Shown piece by piece: positions 8,486 through 17,791 of a stretch of 64,000 nt of DNA. The stretch's first letter is position 1, and every line of letters begins with the position of its first letter. The position numbers and the translations under genes are program-made. The DNA is taken from NCBI RefSeq assembly GCF_019024285.1, contig NZ_WMKZ01000007.1, positions 1 to 64,000 on the forward strand, written 5' to 3'. This DNA comes from Alkalihalobacterium elongatum (GTDB lineage Bacteria; Bacillota; Bacilli; Bacillales; Bacillaceae_F). The notes below the pieces were generated by a model, which saw only the letters and a program-made list of their open reading frames with translations, did no database searches and was not told the origin of the DNA.

Positions 8486-8534
8486 ACCGTGATTATTCTT
8501 CAATCCATACGGGACGTCGTTAAGCGATAATTAT

Positions 8535-8611
8535 AAAGTGTCTACCCTAATAAAGTGATACGTAGATATTACTGATATTTTGTATTACTATAACGGGGCT
8601 GACACTTTTTT
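8535..8611 (+). terminator. Possible terminator with a long branched loop
   Basis: AAAGTGTC (8535-8542) pairs with GACACTTT (8601-8608), and the second arm runs into a T-tract. The 58-base loop is unusually long and holds smaller pairings. It lies between the aminopeptidase and DUF2935 genes. Confidence 0.35.
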
Positions 8612-8698
8612 GTTGCAGATTTGTACAAATTCCTCTCATTTTTCTGGTCTTATTACATATATTTTGGAGAAAAGCGATGTATGAGGGGGGAAGAATTT

Positions 8699-9538
8699 TT
8701 GTCAAATCCAACATTAATTAATCCGTGGGAAGAACATCTTTTTTGGCTAGAGATTTTACAAGATCATGCTTATTTTGTTAGAGATCACTTGTCTCCTAGT
8801 GAGGGGCAGTGGGTTCAGCTCGCTAATGACTATATTCAAGCGTTTGCAGAAATACTTAATCGTCTTCAACAATTGGATCAACGTTTGTCAGTCTCTTCAC
8901 CTGAAATGATAGAATTTTCAAGGTTGGCTCACGAGATAACTAACAGATACTACCAATTTGAAAGCTATATGCAGTATTTACGTCTCCAAAATCAAATAAA
9001 CCTTAACTTAACCCCGACCTATTTAAATGGGACTCTAAGTGAAAACCGAGAATATTTACGTATTCTCACTTATTATGTTCAAGGCCAAGATTACCCTCCA
9101 CTTCCGCTTATTGATCTCCTGGATCTATGGTTAGAAGATCAAGTGGGTCATTTAGTACTTCTAAGAAATATATTGGATCCAATAGAAGTAGGACTTACTA
9201 GTCAAGCCGATCTCTACATTACAGTGTTTAGAGGATTTATATTGCAAAACTTTCATATTAAAGGCTTTTTAAAAGTCATGCCGCATGGGTTGCCCCGTTT
9301 AGATCGATTAGCTCGAGAAGTAGGAGAAGCAACATTAGAAACTAATGAGTTTATTAGACAAGTCGTTGAAATGTATAAAGGAACAGAAGTATTAACTCGA
9401 ACAACATTACGCTTTTTTGAACATCATTTTCCAGAAACATGTTATTTTATAAAACAATTAAGCAAATTTGCACCAGAGTTAACTGAAGAAGCCATGCAAT
9501 GTTCATTAATAAAGCTATCTTTTCCGATAGGCCAGTAG
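8699..9538 (+). CDS. DUF2935 helical protein
   Basis: The product has two related helical halves. The first begins 'NPWEEHLFWLEILQDHAYFVRDHLSP' and is typical of the DUF2935 family in Bacillus and Clostridium; the conserved His and Glu residues recall ferritin-like or hemerythrin-like bundles. Function is unknown. The TTG start was chosen because the AGGGGGGAA ribosome site sits seven bases before it and homologs begin with an equivalent SNPT-like segment. An ATG 18 bases upstream is the alternative. A clear terminator follows the stop. Confidence 0.72.
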   Translation: MSNPTLINPWEEHLFWLEILQDHAYFVRDHLSPSEGQWVQLANDYIQAFAEILNRLQQLDQRLSVSSPEMIEFSRLAHEITNRYYQFESYMQYLRLQNQINLNLTPTYLNGTLSENREYLRILTYYVQGQDYPPLPLIDLLDLWLEDQVGHLVLLRNILDPIEVGLTSQADLYITVFRGFILQNFHIKGFLKVMPHGLPRLDRLAREVGEATLETNEFIRQVVEMYKGTEVLTRTTLRFFEHHFPETCYFIKQLSKFAPELTEEAMQCSLIKLSFPIGQ

Positions 9539-9550
9539 GTGAAATGTAGT

Positions 9551-9577
9551 ACCTCCATAATAATGGAGGTTTTTTTA
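9551..9577 (+). terminator. Intrinsic terminator
   Basis: ACCTCCAT (9551-9558) pairs with ATGGAGGT (9563-9570) over a four-base loop and is followed by seven T. It separates the DUF2935 gene from the first germination operon. Confidence 0.85.
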
Positions 9578-9642
9578 TTGGTTGGAAAATCCTTTGTACA
9601 TGATTATCCTCCTTTTGGAAATAGTAGTAATACAGCGGAATA

Positions 9643-11184
9643 ATGGGGGTATTTTCCTTGAAGAGAAGAATTAAAAGACGCAACCAAGAAGTAAAAGACA
9701 GAAGTCTTCAAGACGAAAATTACTATGAGAAAAATGTTACTTTCATTAAAAACGCTTTTTCCTATCCAGAAAACACAGATCTGACATGTAGGAACATAAG
9801 GTTAAGAGACATATATGTAGATGCAACGTTGTTTTTTGTTAATGGTATGGTCGATTATGATGCAGTACAGCTTCATATTATTAAACCTTTACAAGAGATA
9901 CAGCTCGTCTATGAACCGACAGAAGAGTTGGAACCCTTTTTAATAGAAAGTGTGTTATCCGCAAAAGAGGCGAAGGTAGTAAAGGACCAAAAAGAGTTCC
10001 TTACAGCATTAATTGGCGGACAAACATTGCTGTTTATAAAAGGGGTAAACAGCGCGATATCGATTGCGACTACTTCGTTTGAACATCGAGGCATAGAGCA
10101 TCCTCAAACAGAAAATGTCATTAAAGGGCCGATGGATTCCTTTACAGAATCGGCTTCTGTCAATCGGTCACTCATTCGAAAGCAACTAAAAAATGTTGAC
10201 CTAGTAACGGAAGAGCTAACAGTTGGAAATCATGCGCTTCAAACGGTTTCTGTTATGTATATTGGTTCTTTAGTCAATGAAGAGTTATTAGAGAATGTCC
10301 GTGACCGAATTTCTCAAATCGATGTTGATGCGGTTCAAGGTTTAGCTATACTTGAACAACATATTGAGGAGAGACCTTACTCGCTAATACCTTCAACCTT
10401 GTATAGTGAACGCCCCGATAGAGCTAGTGCTTTTTTAAATGAAGGGCATATCGTTTTATTAATGGATAATTCCCCAGCCTGTTTAGTCGTACCGATCACA
10501 TTTTGGGGGCTATTTCATACAGCTGAAGATTATTATCACAGATGGGCTTTTGGCAATTTTATAAGACTGATTCGCTTGGTTTCGTTATTCATTGCGTTAC
10601 TAGTTCCTTCACTATATATTGCGATATCTAATTATCATATTGAGATGTTTCCAACCGATTTATTATTAGCGATTGCAGCGACAAGAGAACGAGTTCCATT
10701 TCCAGCGATTATCGAAGTTATTATGATGGAAATCTCATTTGAATTAATTCGAGAAGCTGGTATTCGAATACCTACACCAATAGGACCGACAATTGGGATT
10801 GTAGGTGCACTTATATTGGGACAAGCCGCAGTAGAAGCAGGTATCATCAGCCCTATTCTTGTAATAGTTGTTGCGATAACGGGCTTAGCTTCGTTTGCCA
10901 TACCAGATATAAGTATGAATTTTACTATAAGAATTACACGCTTTATCGTATTATTCTTTGCTGCAACAATGGGTTTTTTTGGAATAGGTATCTTTCTCGT
11001 TTTTGCAATTGCTTATGCAAATAATGCTAAATCATTTGGAGTCCCATTTTTCTCACCAATGGCACCGCATACTCGATCCTCTAAGGATATGATTGTAAGG
11101 CCACCAGTATGGAAACAATGGTTACGTCCATTTTATGTATTCCCAAAAGAGAAAGTTAGAGGTACCGAACCGAGGGGGAAATGA
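9643..11184 (+). CDS. Spore germinant receptor A subunit (GerA family), operon 1
   Basis: This 513-residue protein has the GerAA/GerKA layout. A cytoplasmic N-terminal half holds the family block 'RGIEHPQTENVIKGPMDSF' and the pair 'VSVMYIGSLVNEELL'. A membrane half of about five helices starts near residue 300, with 'GIRIPTPIGPTIGIVGALILGQAAVEAG'. The A subunit forms the ligand-gated pore of the germinant receptor in the spore inner membrane. A TTG at 9658 with a GGGGG ribosome site is an alternative start. It is the first of four genes spaced 0-5 bases apart or overlapping. The ligand cannot be read from sequence. Confidence 0.92.
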   Translation: MGVFSLKRRIKRRNQEVKDRSLQDENYYEKNVTFIKNAFSYPENTDLTCRNIRLRDIYVDATLFFVNGMVDYDAVQLHIIKPLQEIQLVYEPTEELEPFLIESVLSAKEAKVVKDQKEFLTALIGGQTLLFIKGVNSAISIATTSFEHRGIEHPQTENVIKGPMDSFTESASVNRSLIRKQLKNVDLVTEELTVGNHALQTVSVMYIGSLVNEELLENVRDRISQIDVDAVQGLAILEQHIEERPYSLIPSTLYSERPDRASAFLNEGHIVLLMDNSPACLVVPITFWGLFHTAEDYYHRWAFGNFIRLIRLVSLFIALLVPSLYIAISNYHIEMFPTDLLLAIAATRERVPFPAIIEVIMMEISFELIREAGIRIPTPIGPTIGIVGALILGQAAVEAGIISPILVIVVAITGLASFAIPDISMNFTIRITRFIVLFFAATMGFFGIGIFLVFAIAYANNAKSFGVPFFSPMAPHTRSSKDMIVRPPVWKQWLRPFYVFPKEKVRGTEPRGK

Positions 11185-11185
11185 T

Positions 11186-12283
11186 ATGCTTCAACCAGCA
11201 GATGGAAAAGTAGGTACAAGAGAACTTTTTGCAATTATGTCCATTTCAATAGGCATAAAATTGTCAGATGGTACACCTATGCTACTGCTAGAAGCTGGAA
11301 AAAATGCGACTTGGGTTTTACCTCTGGTAGCAGGAGCTATCATACTGGTACCAACTTTACTCATTTTGTCACTCTTGAAAGAATATAAAAACAAAAACTT
11401 AGTTGATATTGTTTTTATTGTAACAGGCAAGTATATAGGATTTATCATTTGTGTCATTATTCTTTTAGCGATGGTTTTTGCAAATGCATTAAATCAGCGG
11501 ACAACAGCTGACATTATTAGTACCATGTTCTTTCCAACAACCCCCATCCTTATCGTTTTCCTTTTGTTAATAGGGAGCAGCTACGTTGTTGCGAGAGTTG
11601 GAATAGAAGCTGTGGGAAGGACGGCTTGGGTCGTTCTCCCTTATATTAAAATTGTTTTGTTTATGTTATTTGTGCTGCTTATTAATGAGATCCATATTGA
11701 ATTTTTATTCCCAATAGCGGGACCTGGGTTGGACGTTTTAATAAAGGAATCGTTTTCCTATCATACAATTTTTTTTGAATTTATTTTAATTGCATTATTT
11801 TTCCCCTGGGTTAGAGACCATAAAAGTTATAAGACAGCTACATTACTTGCCGTTGGGTTTATCGTGGTGGAAATGACAGTAACAATGGCCTATTTCGTCA
11901 TGATGTTTGATTACCCACAAATCTCACATGTAGCATATCCGTTTCAACAACTCACAAAAGTATTAGAGGTAGGAACTATTGTCACAAGCTATGAGGGGTT
12001 CTTCTTAGGGTTTTGGATTATGGCTTCAGTAGTTAGGTTTTCTATCTATTTGTTACTTTCTGCATTTATCGTCTGTTCCATGTTTCAGTTAAAAGATTTT
12101 CAACCAATCTTATTACCATTCGCTTGTCTTACTTTGTTAATTGGATTAATTCCAGAAAATCCAACGGAAACGACTTTTTTTTTGAGAGATGTATTTTTAC
12201 TTCAATTGAGTTGGTATTTTGTAACGGTGCTGCCTATCCTTCTATGGATAACATATAAAGTAAAGGAACGATTCAATGGTTAA
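11186..12283 (+). CDS. Spore germinant receptor B subunit (GerAB permease), operon 1
   Basis: The 365-residue protein has about ten membrane helices of the amino-acid/polyamine permease (APC) type, as in GerAB/GerKB. The B subunit carries the germinant-binding pocket. The start is the ATG preceded by GAGGGGGAA, one base after the stop of the A-subunit gene; an in-frame codon further upstream lies inside that gene. The 3' end overlaps the C-subunit start by eight bases, which points to translational coupling. Confidence 0.9.
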   Translation: MLQPADGKVGTRELFAIMSISIGIKLSDGTPMLLLEAGKNATWVLPLVAGAIILVPTLLILSLLKEYKNKNLVDIVFIVTGKYIGFIICVIILLAMVFANALNQRTTADIISTMFFPTTPILIVFLLLIGSSYVVARVGIEAVGRTAWVVLPYIKIVLFMLFVLLINEIHIEFLFPIAGPGLDVLIKESFSYHTIFFEFILIALFFPWVRDHKSYKTATLLAVGFIVVEMTVTMAYFVMMFDYPQISHVAYPFQQLTKVLEVGTIVTSYEGFFLGFWIMASVVRFSIYLLLSAFIVCSMFQLKDFQPILLPFACLTLLIGLIPENPTETTFFLRDVFLLQLSWYFVTVLPILLWITYKVKERFNG

Positions 12284-13511
12284 GCGATGGCCACTTCTTA
12301 TAATATTGATTATCTTCATCATGCTAATGGGGTGTTGGGATCGGCATGATTTAGAGGAGTTAGCTTATATTATTGCGATTGGAATTGATAAAAGTGAAGA
12401 TTATGGGATGAAAATAACTTATCAAATCGCGAATCCTGAAGCTAGTGGAGTTGCTAATGGTGCAACAGATGAGGCTGCTTCAGATATTATTACGGTAAAC
12501 GCCCCAGACTTTATTTCTGCTCGAGATATGCTTGTTTCCTTTGTTTCAAGAGAAGCAAATTTTACTCATATGAAGGTACTAGTCGTCAGTGAAGAAATAG
12601 CGAGGGGAGAAGAACTTGTTGATTATATTAAGCCTGCTGTGAGAGAGAGGGAATTTGATCGAAAAATAACTTTTATTGTATGTCGTGAAAAAGCTGCTGA
12701 TTATTTGAGAAAAAATGATCCAACATTAGAGACGAGACCGCATAAATTTTTTGAACTTATGACCGATCGCTGGGAAGAAACGGGGTTAATCCCAGACTCG
12801 ACTTTAAATGAGTATTTACACAGACTTGAGGAAGATGCTGGACTATTTTTAGCAACGTATAGTACGGCAGAAAAGGTCGAAACCGAAAAAAATGGAATGG
12901 AAGATGAGTATACAGCGGGACAAATTGAGAAAGAAGGAGGAAATCCTGTTCAGACGATCGGTTCGGCTGTAATAAAAGAAGGAAAAATGATTGGAACATT
13001 GACTGGTGAGGAAACGAGGATTGCACTTGTTTTACGACCTTATATTGAGGTAGGTACAATGGTAGTCACTTATGATGATCCACTCGCTGAAGGAAAACAT
13101 ATTACCGCGAGAGTTTATAGTGAAGAGCGAACAAAGATCAGTATAAATACTCAACAACAAAATCCGATTGTTGATGTAGAAATACCGATTATATTAGAAA
13201 TTCTTACAATCACTAGTCATATTGATTATATTCAAGATTTAGAAAAGCAAGATTTACTCAAGAGACATATTAAAGAGAAATATCTTGAGGTAGCTGGTGA
13301 GTTTATAAAAAGAACACAGCAACAATTTAAAGCGGATCCATTTCGTTGGTCGCTTATTGCGAGAAAAAACTTCCTTACTCTGCAAGAATACTGGAATTAT
13401 GACTGGATGAATTCCTACCCGAATGCGCAAGTAAATCTAGATGTAAAAGTTCAAATTAGAGAATACGGGAAACAACTAAGGCCGCCTAATATTGAATTGA
13501 TTAAGGATTGA
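12276..13511 (+). CDS. Spore germinant receptor C subunit (Ger(x)C lipoprotein), operon 1
   Basis: A lipoprotein signal precedes the lipobox LMGC, with Cys at residue 20. Next comes 'WDRHDLEELAYIIAIGIDK', a hallmark of Ger(x)C proteins. At 411 residues it is slightly longer than usual, with an acidic Glu/Lys-rich insert around residues 190-225. The C subunit is anchored by diacylglycerol on the outer face of the spore inner membrane and is needed for receptor stability. It overlaps the B-subunit gene by eight bases. Confidence 0.92.
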   Translation: MVKRWPLLIILIIFIMLMGCWDRHDLEELAYIIAIGIDKSEDYGMKITYQIANPEASGVANGATDEAASDIITVNAPDFISARDMLVSFVSREANFTHMKVLVVSEEIARGEELVDYIKPAVREREFDRKITFIVCREKAADYLRKNDPTLETRPHKFFELMTDRWEETGLIPDSTLNEYLHRLEEDAGLFLATYSTAEKVETEKNGMEDEYTAGQIEKEGGNPVQTIGSAVIKEGKMIGTLTGEETRIALVLRPYIEVGTMVVTYDDPLAEGKHITARVYSEERTKISINTQQQNPIVDVEIPIILEILTITSHIDYIQDLEKQDLLKRHIKEKYLEVAGEFIKRTQQQFKADPFRWSLIARKNFLTLQEYWNYDWMNSYPNAQVNLDVKVQIREYGKQLRPPNIELIKD

Positions 13512-13515
13512 GATT

Positions 13516-13680
13516 ATGGAGTGGATACTTATACCAATTTCGTTTTTTTGTGCTTATTATACGATCATGTATGCTCGTTCTCTTTTTGACGATAAAGAAC
13601 AGCGAGGGTTTGTCGTATTTCTTATTCTCCTATGTATTCCGCTAGTTGTTTTACCTCTATGGTTGTATATGCGAGTATAG
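13516..13680 (+). CDS. 54-residue two-helix protein, candidate germinant receptor D subunit
   Basis: The ORF starts four bases after the C-subunit stop with AAGGA ahead of the ATG, so it belongs to the operon. The product is MEWILIPISFFCAYYTIMYA, a charged loop (RSLFDDKEQRG), then a second helix FVVFLILLCIPLVVLPLWLY. Many gerA operons carry a small two-helix 'D' gene (for example gerKD in B. subtilis and gerUD in B. megaterium). Position, size and topology fit that class. I cannot show sequence homology, and it is shorter than the usual roughly 70 residues. Confidence 0.6.
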   Translation: MEWILIPISFFCAYYTIMYARSLFDDKEQRGFVVFLILLCIPLVVLPLWLYMRV

Positions 13681-13787
13681 CCTTGAAATAAGATTTACAC
13701 GAACAATAGAAATAAATGCATATGGATAAACAAGAAGAAGTTAATCCATATTATGAATATAAAAGATAGACGATAAAGGAGAACGAT

Positions 13788-14099
13788 ATGGATTACTTAT
13801 CAAGAGAAACGATACTAAATGAAATGAACGAATCTTTAAGGCAAATTATGGATAAGCATAATGTTGACGATATTGGCATTTTCGAGGAACAAGGTGAAGG
13901 CAATCATTATTACATAGGGTACACGATTCGTAAAGATGGTGAAGTTTTTATGACACACACGCCATATGTAATCAATGATGAAGGTCTTCTTAGACCAGAA
14001 AAACAAGAGTGGGTTATAGAAACCGATGAAGGCGATATGAGAGGATTTTCTTCATTAGAAGAAGTATTTGAAGAAATGGATAAAGGGTTTGAACATTAG
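13788..14099 (+). CDS. Small acidic protein, possibly DUF5634-like (103 aa)
   Basis: This soluble acidic protein has the pattern 'GIFEEQGEGNHYYIGYTIRKDG', a Pro-containing segment, and a C-terminal 'WVIETDEGDMRGF'. It looks like a compact alpha-beta fold. It resembles a small Bacillus-restricted family that I recall as DUF5634, but this is from memory and not certain. The ATG follows AAAGGAGAACG. It stands alone with its own terminator, 100 bases after the first germination operon. Confidence 0.6.
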   Translation: MDYLSRETILNEMNESLRQIMDKHNVDDIGIFEEQGEGNHYYIGYTIRKDGEVFMTHTPYVINDEGLLRPEKQEWVIETDEGDMRGFSSLEEVFEEMDKGFEH

Positions 14100-14106
14100 G
14101 TTTTAA

Positions 14107-14147
14107 AAGAAGTTGGCCACACTATGAGTCAACTTCTTTTTTCTTTT
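14107..14147 (+). terminator. Intrinsic terminator
   Basis: AAGAAGTTG (14107-14115) pairs with CAACTTCTT (14130-14138) and is followed by TTTTCTTTTT. It ends the small acidic-protein gene. Confidence 0.85.
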
Positions 14148-14235
14148 TGCATATATTTATCAAATAGGTATACCAATATTTTCTAACTTAACTATATAAT
14201 AAATAAAAATTAAATAATGATGGAGAGGGAATAGG

Positions 14236-15438
14236 GTGAAGAGAGTAAAGAGGCTCGTGTTGCTGATATTGAGTGGTGTAGCTGTTTTTGTATTTACCGT
14301 ATTATCTGTTTCTGCAATTGTCTATTCGCCTGAATATATGATGAGAATTATGCTTTATAGAGAGTCAGATATTAAAGACTATCTTGTCTTCGATGCAAAG
14401 CCAATAAAAAAAAGTGAAGAAACTTACTTTTATAAAAGAACAAATAATAGCGCATTAGGGACTGAGCTTATTACATATCAAGCCAATGGTAAACCAGTGC
14501 AAAAAGAATTAGAAGGGCTTTTAGAAGAAAATGAAACTACAGCCTTTATTGTTGTTACCGAAGATGAATTGATCTATGAGAATTACTTTAATGGTCATGA
14601 AAGAGATTCTATTAATACTTCATTTTCTGCAGCTAAATCTATTGTTTCCCTCTTAATCGGCATAGCCATTGATGAAGGGTATATTAAAAGTTCAAATGAG
14701 TCAATTTCAAATTATATTGAAGAATTTCAAGGAACAGAGTTCGCAGCTATTACAATTGAAGATCTATTAACTATGCGGTCACCAATCAAATATAGAGAAG
14801 GAATGGCATGGATAGGCGATGATGCCAAAACATACTATATGCCTAATTTAAGAAGGTTAGCCTTGTTGCATACAGAAGTTGACAGTACTAGGGGTGAAAA
14901 TTTTCACTACAATAATTATCATCCATTATTGCTTGGTATTATTTTAGAACGATCCACAGGTGTGTCAGTTTCAGAATTTATGGAAATAAAACTTTGGTCT
15001 AAACTAGGAACTGAGTTTGGTGCCACATGGAGTATAGATAGCCAAGAGAGCTATTTCGAAAAAATGGAAAGTGGAATTAATGCACGTGCTATAGATTTTG
15101 CTAAAATAGGTAGCCTTGTTCTTCATAATGGGACATGGAATGGACAAGAGATTAATAGTAAAGAATGGTTATCTAAATCCATTTCAAAAGAGAAAATTAG
15201 TAGTGAAGATTACATAGGCTCATTTTTGGAAGGGAAAGGAACTCAATATGGTTACATGTGGTACAGCGTAAAAAATGATGAAGAAGATATAGATGTTTAT
15301 GCGATAGGTAAGTTTGGACAAATTATTTATATTTCCCCTCGATTTAATACAGTTATTGTTCGACATGGAAGTGGAACGGGGGAAGTCGAGTGGTGGCCGA
15401 ATGTTTTAAGGCAAATTACCGAAAAATTAAATCAATAA
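14236..15438 (+). CDS. Membrane-anchored serine hydrolase (beta-lactamase/class C-like)
   Basis: An N-terminal membrane helix (residues 8-30) leads to an extracytoplasmic class C beta-lactamase-type domain. The catalytic S-x-x-K motif is Ser131-Lys134 (FSAAKS), Y-x-N is Tyr225-Asn227, and a late H-x-G-type box is seen as RHGSGTG. Members include D-Ala-D-Ala peptidases and esterases, and true lactamase activity is not implied. The start is GTG after GGAGAGGG. It is flanked by terminators on both sides, so it is probably monocistronic. Confidence 0.82.
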   Translation: MKRVKRLVLLILSGVAVFVFTVLSVSAIVYSPEYMMRIMLYRESDIKDYLVFDAKPIKKSEETYFYKRTNNSALGTELITYQANGKPVQKELEGLLEENETTAFIVVTEDELIYENYFNGHERDSINTSFSAAKSIVSLLIGIAIDEGYIKSSNESISNYIEEFQGTEFAAITIEDLLTMRSPIKYREGMAWIGDDAKTYYMPNLRRLALLHTEVDSTRGENFHYNNYHPLLLGIILERSTGVSVSEFMEIKLWSKLGTEFGATWSIDSQESYFEKMESGINARAIDFAKIGSLVLHNGTWNGQEINSKEWLSKSISKEKISSEDYIGSFLEGKGTQYGYMWYSVKNDEEDIDVYAIGKFGQIIYISPRFNTVIVRHGSGTGEVEWWPNVLRQITEKLNQ

Positions 15439-15443
15439 CAATA

Positions 15444-15473
15444 AACTCTTGTGCCTATTTTGGCACAAGAGTT
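15444..15473. terminator. Bidirectional intrinsic terminator
   Basis: AACTCTTGTGCC (15444-15455) pairs perfectly with GGCACAAGAGTT (15462-15473) over a six-base loop. It lies between the convergent serine hydrolase and DUF3231 genes. Confidence 0.8.
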
Positions 15474-15488
15474 TTATATAATTCAATA

Positions 15489-16004
15489 CTATACAAGCTC
15501 AGGTACTTTTGTGTGTAACGGTGGGACAATGAGCCAGCCTTTTTCCTTTTGCATTTTAAGCATTCGAAGCCCGTATTGGGCCTTTTCAACATGATACTTG
15601 CCTGCCATCATAGCAACGTCTTCACGAGTACTTTGCCCCATAATTTTACTTAGCGCTACAAGACCTGCGGCAATATTCATACTGATTGCGTTAGCGATTT
15701 CTGGATCGTTAAACCTCGCTCCAGCAGGTATATCTTCAATATTTGCTTTTGCACGTTCAGGAGGTGCTGGAGGAATAGCGATTCCATTATCTTTTAAAAC
15801 CGTTTCAATTTCTTGTGCTTGTGGCTTCATTGCACTGTTAATTTTATCTTCAATAAATTTCCGAAGATCATCATCACCTGTATGATTATAGAGTGTCTGA
15901 TATTCTGCAATATGTGAATTAACTCCCGCTAAATATGCCCATAAACTAGAAACTTCCCCATAGTGTAGAGGCTCTTCTTTTTGATTTCCGCTTAAGATGC
16001 CCAT
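15489..16004 (-). CDS. DUF3231-family helical protein
   Basis: The 171-residue protein begins MGILSGNQKEEPLHYGEV, the characteristic start of DUF3231 members, which are common in spore-formers. It reads as a ferritin-like helical bundle with conserved His and Glu. An unusual Pro-rich turn (AIPPAPPERA) sits near residue 80. No function is established. The ATG follows AAAGGGGGA. The gene is convergent with the serine hydrolase gene. Confidence 0.72.
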   Translation of the reverse strand: MGILSGNQKEEPLHYGEVSSLWAYLAGVNSHIAEYQTLYNHTGDDDLRKFIEDKINSAMKPQAQEIETVLKDNGIAIPPAPPERAKANIEDIPAGARFNDPEIANAISMNIAAGLVALSKIMGQSTREDVAMMAGKYHVEKAQYGLRMLKMQKEKGWLIVPPLHTKVPELV

Positions 16005-16278
16005 TCAAAATCCCCCTTTGTTTTTCGTACAAAGATAGTATGATCAGCCAATCGTTCAGTTATGAAAGGGAATAAGTAAAAAAGAGATGGTAAGAAGAAT
16101 ATTGGTATAGATAAAGCCTAACTAATCATTAGTAAATGTATTGGGAAAATTAAAATTTCAAATAATGGAAAGTGTGTGAATATTTCTGTTTTCGAAGGAT
16201 TTTCCAATTCCCTACATAATGGGACATTTCTATGGGGACTAATAACAAAAACCTTTAATACAAAGGAGTTTGTCGCGA

Positions 16279-17787
16279 TTGTTTTGGAAATGGTATTTAC
16301 AAAAAGTTAAACAGTCAGCTGGAACTCAACCAAAGGATAAAATTTATTCTAACCCAGAAATGAAGCAGCCAATTACCATTGATGCCATTTCTTTCAGCTT
16401 TCAGGACGTAGATGATCTCGTATTGAAAGAGATTCAGGTAGGAAATCAAAAAGCGACTATTATTTATCTAGATACAATTGTAGATACAACGTTATTACAT
16501 CAAGTGGTATTTAATCCAATCAATGAAGCACAGATAGGTCAACAACCTACTGAGATTTTTAAAAACCTAGAAACTGTTGAACATAATGAATTACCTAAGC
16601 TCCTCCACGATATTTTGAGTGGATTTACAGTACTCATATTTGAACGAGACCACCTTGTTATAAAGATTGATACGTTTAATGTGCCAGAACGATCGATTAC
16701 AGCACCAGAAAACGAAACAACGGTTCTAGGACCTCAAGATTCATTTGTGGAAAGTTTACAAACCAATATTTCATTAATTAAGCGAAGAATTCGTTCACCT
16801 TATTTAAAATCGAAGTCATTATTATTAGGAACGGAAACGAAAAATACGGTGAGTGTATTGTATTTAGGTAATATTGCAAATGATGAAAATGTAAAACGTG
16901 TTTTAAACCGTTTAAAAAACATAGAGTATCACGGATTTATTGGTATGCCCGTTCTTAAGCAAGCGCTTGAGGACAAGCCATTCTCTCCCTTTCCACAGTT
17001 TGGAATTACAGTTCGTACAGATAATGTTATTAATGAATTGTTGAATGGAAAAGTTATCGTCATGATGAATGGAAGTCCAGAAGCAGCCATATTACCAGCG
17101 ACATTTTTTGAGTTATTTGTTACTCCAGAAGATTATTATAACCGGTGGACTACAGCAACCTTACTACGAACTTTAAGGCTAGCAGGTTTTTTTATATCGA
17201 TACTACTAACCTCCTCGTATGTATCGGTGTTAACTTTTCATCCTGAGATGTTGCCACAGCAGTTATTAACTTTATTAGCAGAATCGAGATCACAAGTGCC
17301 GTTTCCACCAGTCATAGAAGTCCTCGTTATTGAGTTAGTCATCGAAGTTCTCCGTGAGGCTGGTGCACGAATGCCGACAAAAATTGGACAGACAATTGGT
17401 ATCGTTGGTGGGATAGTTATAGGAACGGCAGCAGTGGAAGCAGGACTGGCTAGTAATATCTTAATTGTATTAGTTGCTATCTCTGCTCTACTTTCATTTA
17501 TTCCACCGAATTTCATGATGAGTAACGCGATTCGATTTATTCGGTATTTATTTATTTTTGCAGCAGGTGCTCTTGGAATGTTTGGTCAGATGCTTACGTT
17601 AGCTTGGCTATTCAATCATTTATCTAATTTAACTTCTCTTGGTTCCCCCTTTATTACACCCGGAGTTCCAAGAAAGTGGTCTGATTTATTGAACAGTATT
17701 CTACGTGCACCAGGAAACTTTTTTATGCAGAGGCCTGGAATATCTAGGGCGAAGAAAGATCTCGTTCGTCCATTAGATGAGGAGTAG
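16279..17787 (+). CDS. Spore germinant receptor A subunit (GerA family), operon 2
   Basis: This second GerAA-like protein, about 502 residues, has the same layout as the first copy. Family blocks are 'LGPQDSFVESLQTN', 'VSVLYLGNIANDENV', and in the membrane part 'ARMPTKIGQTIGIVGGIVIG'. The two A subunits are clearly paralogous but diverged, so they probably answer different ligands. The start is uncertain. A TTG at 16270 lies only one base after the AAAGGAG ribosome site, so the TTG at 16279, ten bases away, is preferred. The next gene follows after four bases. Confidence 0.9.
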   Translation: MFWKWYLQKVKQSAGTQPKDKIYSNPEMKQPITIDAISFSFQDVDDLVLKEIQVGNQKATIIYLDTIVDTTLLHQVVFNPINEAQIGQQPTEIFKNLETVEHNELPKLLHDILSGFTVLIFERDHLVIKIDTFNVPERSITAPENETTVLGPQDSFVESLQTNISLIKRRIRSPYLKSKSLLLGTETKNTVSVLYLGNIANDENVKRVLNRLKNIEYHGFIGMPVLKQALEDKPFSPFPQFGITVRTDNVINELLNGKVIVMMNGSPEAAILPATFFELFVTPEDYYNRWTTATLLRTLRLAGFFISILLTSSYVSVLTFHPEMLPQQLLTLLAESRSQVPFPPVIEVLVIELVIEVLREAGARMPTKIGQTIGIVGGIVIGTAAVEAGLASNILIVLVAISALLSFIPPNFMMSNAIRFIRYLFIFAAGALGMFGQMLTLAWLFNHLSNLTSLGSPFITPGVPRKWSDLLNSILRAPGNFFMQRPGISRAKKDLVRPLDEE

Positions 17788-17791
17788 ATGT

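Noticed and set aside
10635-10901. Long antisense ORF within the first GerA A-subunit gene
   Set aside because: It mirrors the strongly conserved sense coding sequence; its composition (repeated Ile/Ala/Pro) is that of a reverse-frame shadow.
12757-13059. 100-codon antisense ORF in the Ger(x)C gene
   Set aside because: It lies opposite an intact coding frame with recognised domains, and no start signal is present.
16190-16260. Possible sigma-G promoter before the second gerA operon
   Set aside because: A TGAATA-like -35 is present but no suitable -10 lies 16-18 bases downstream.
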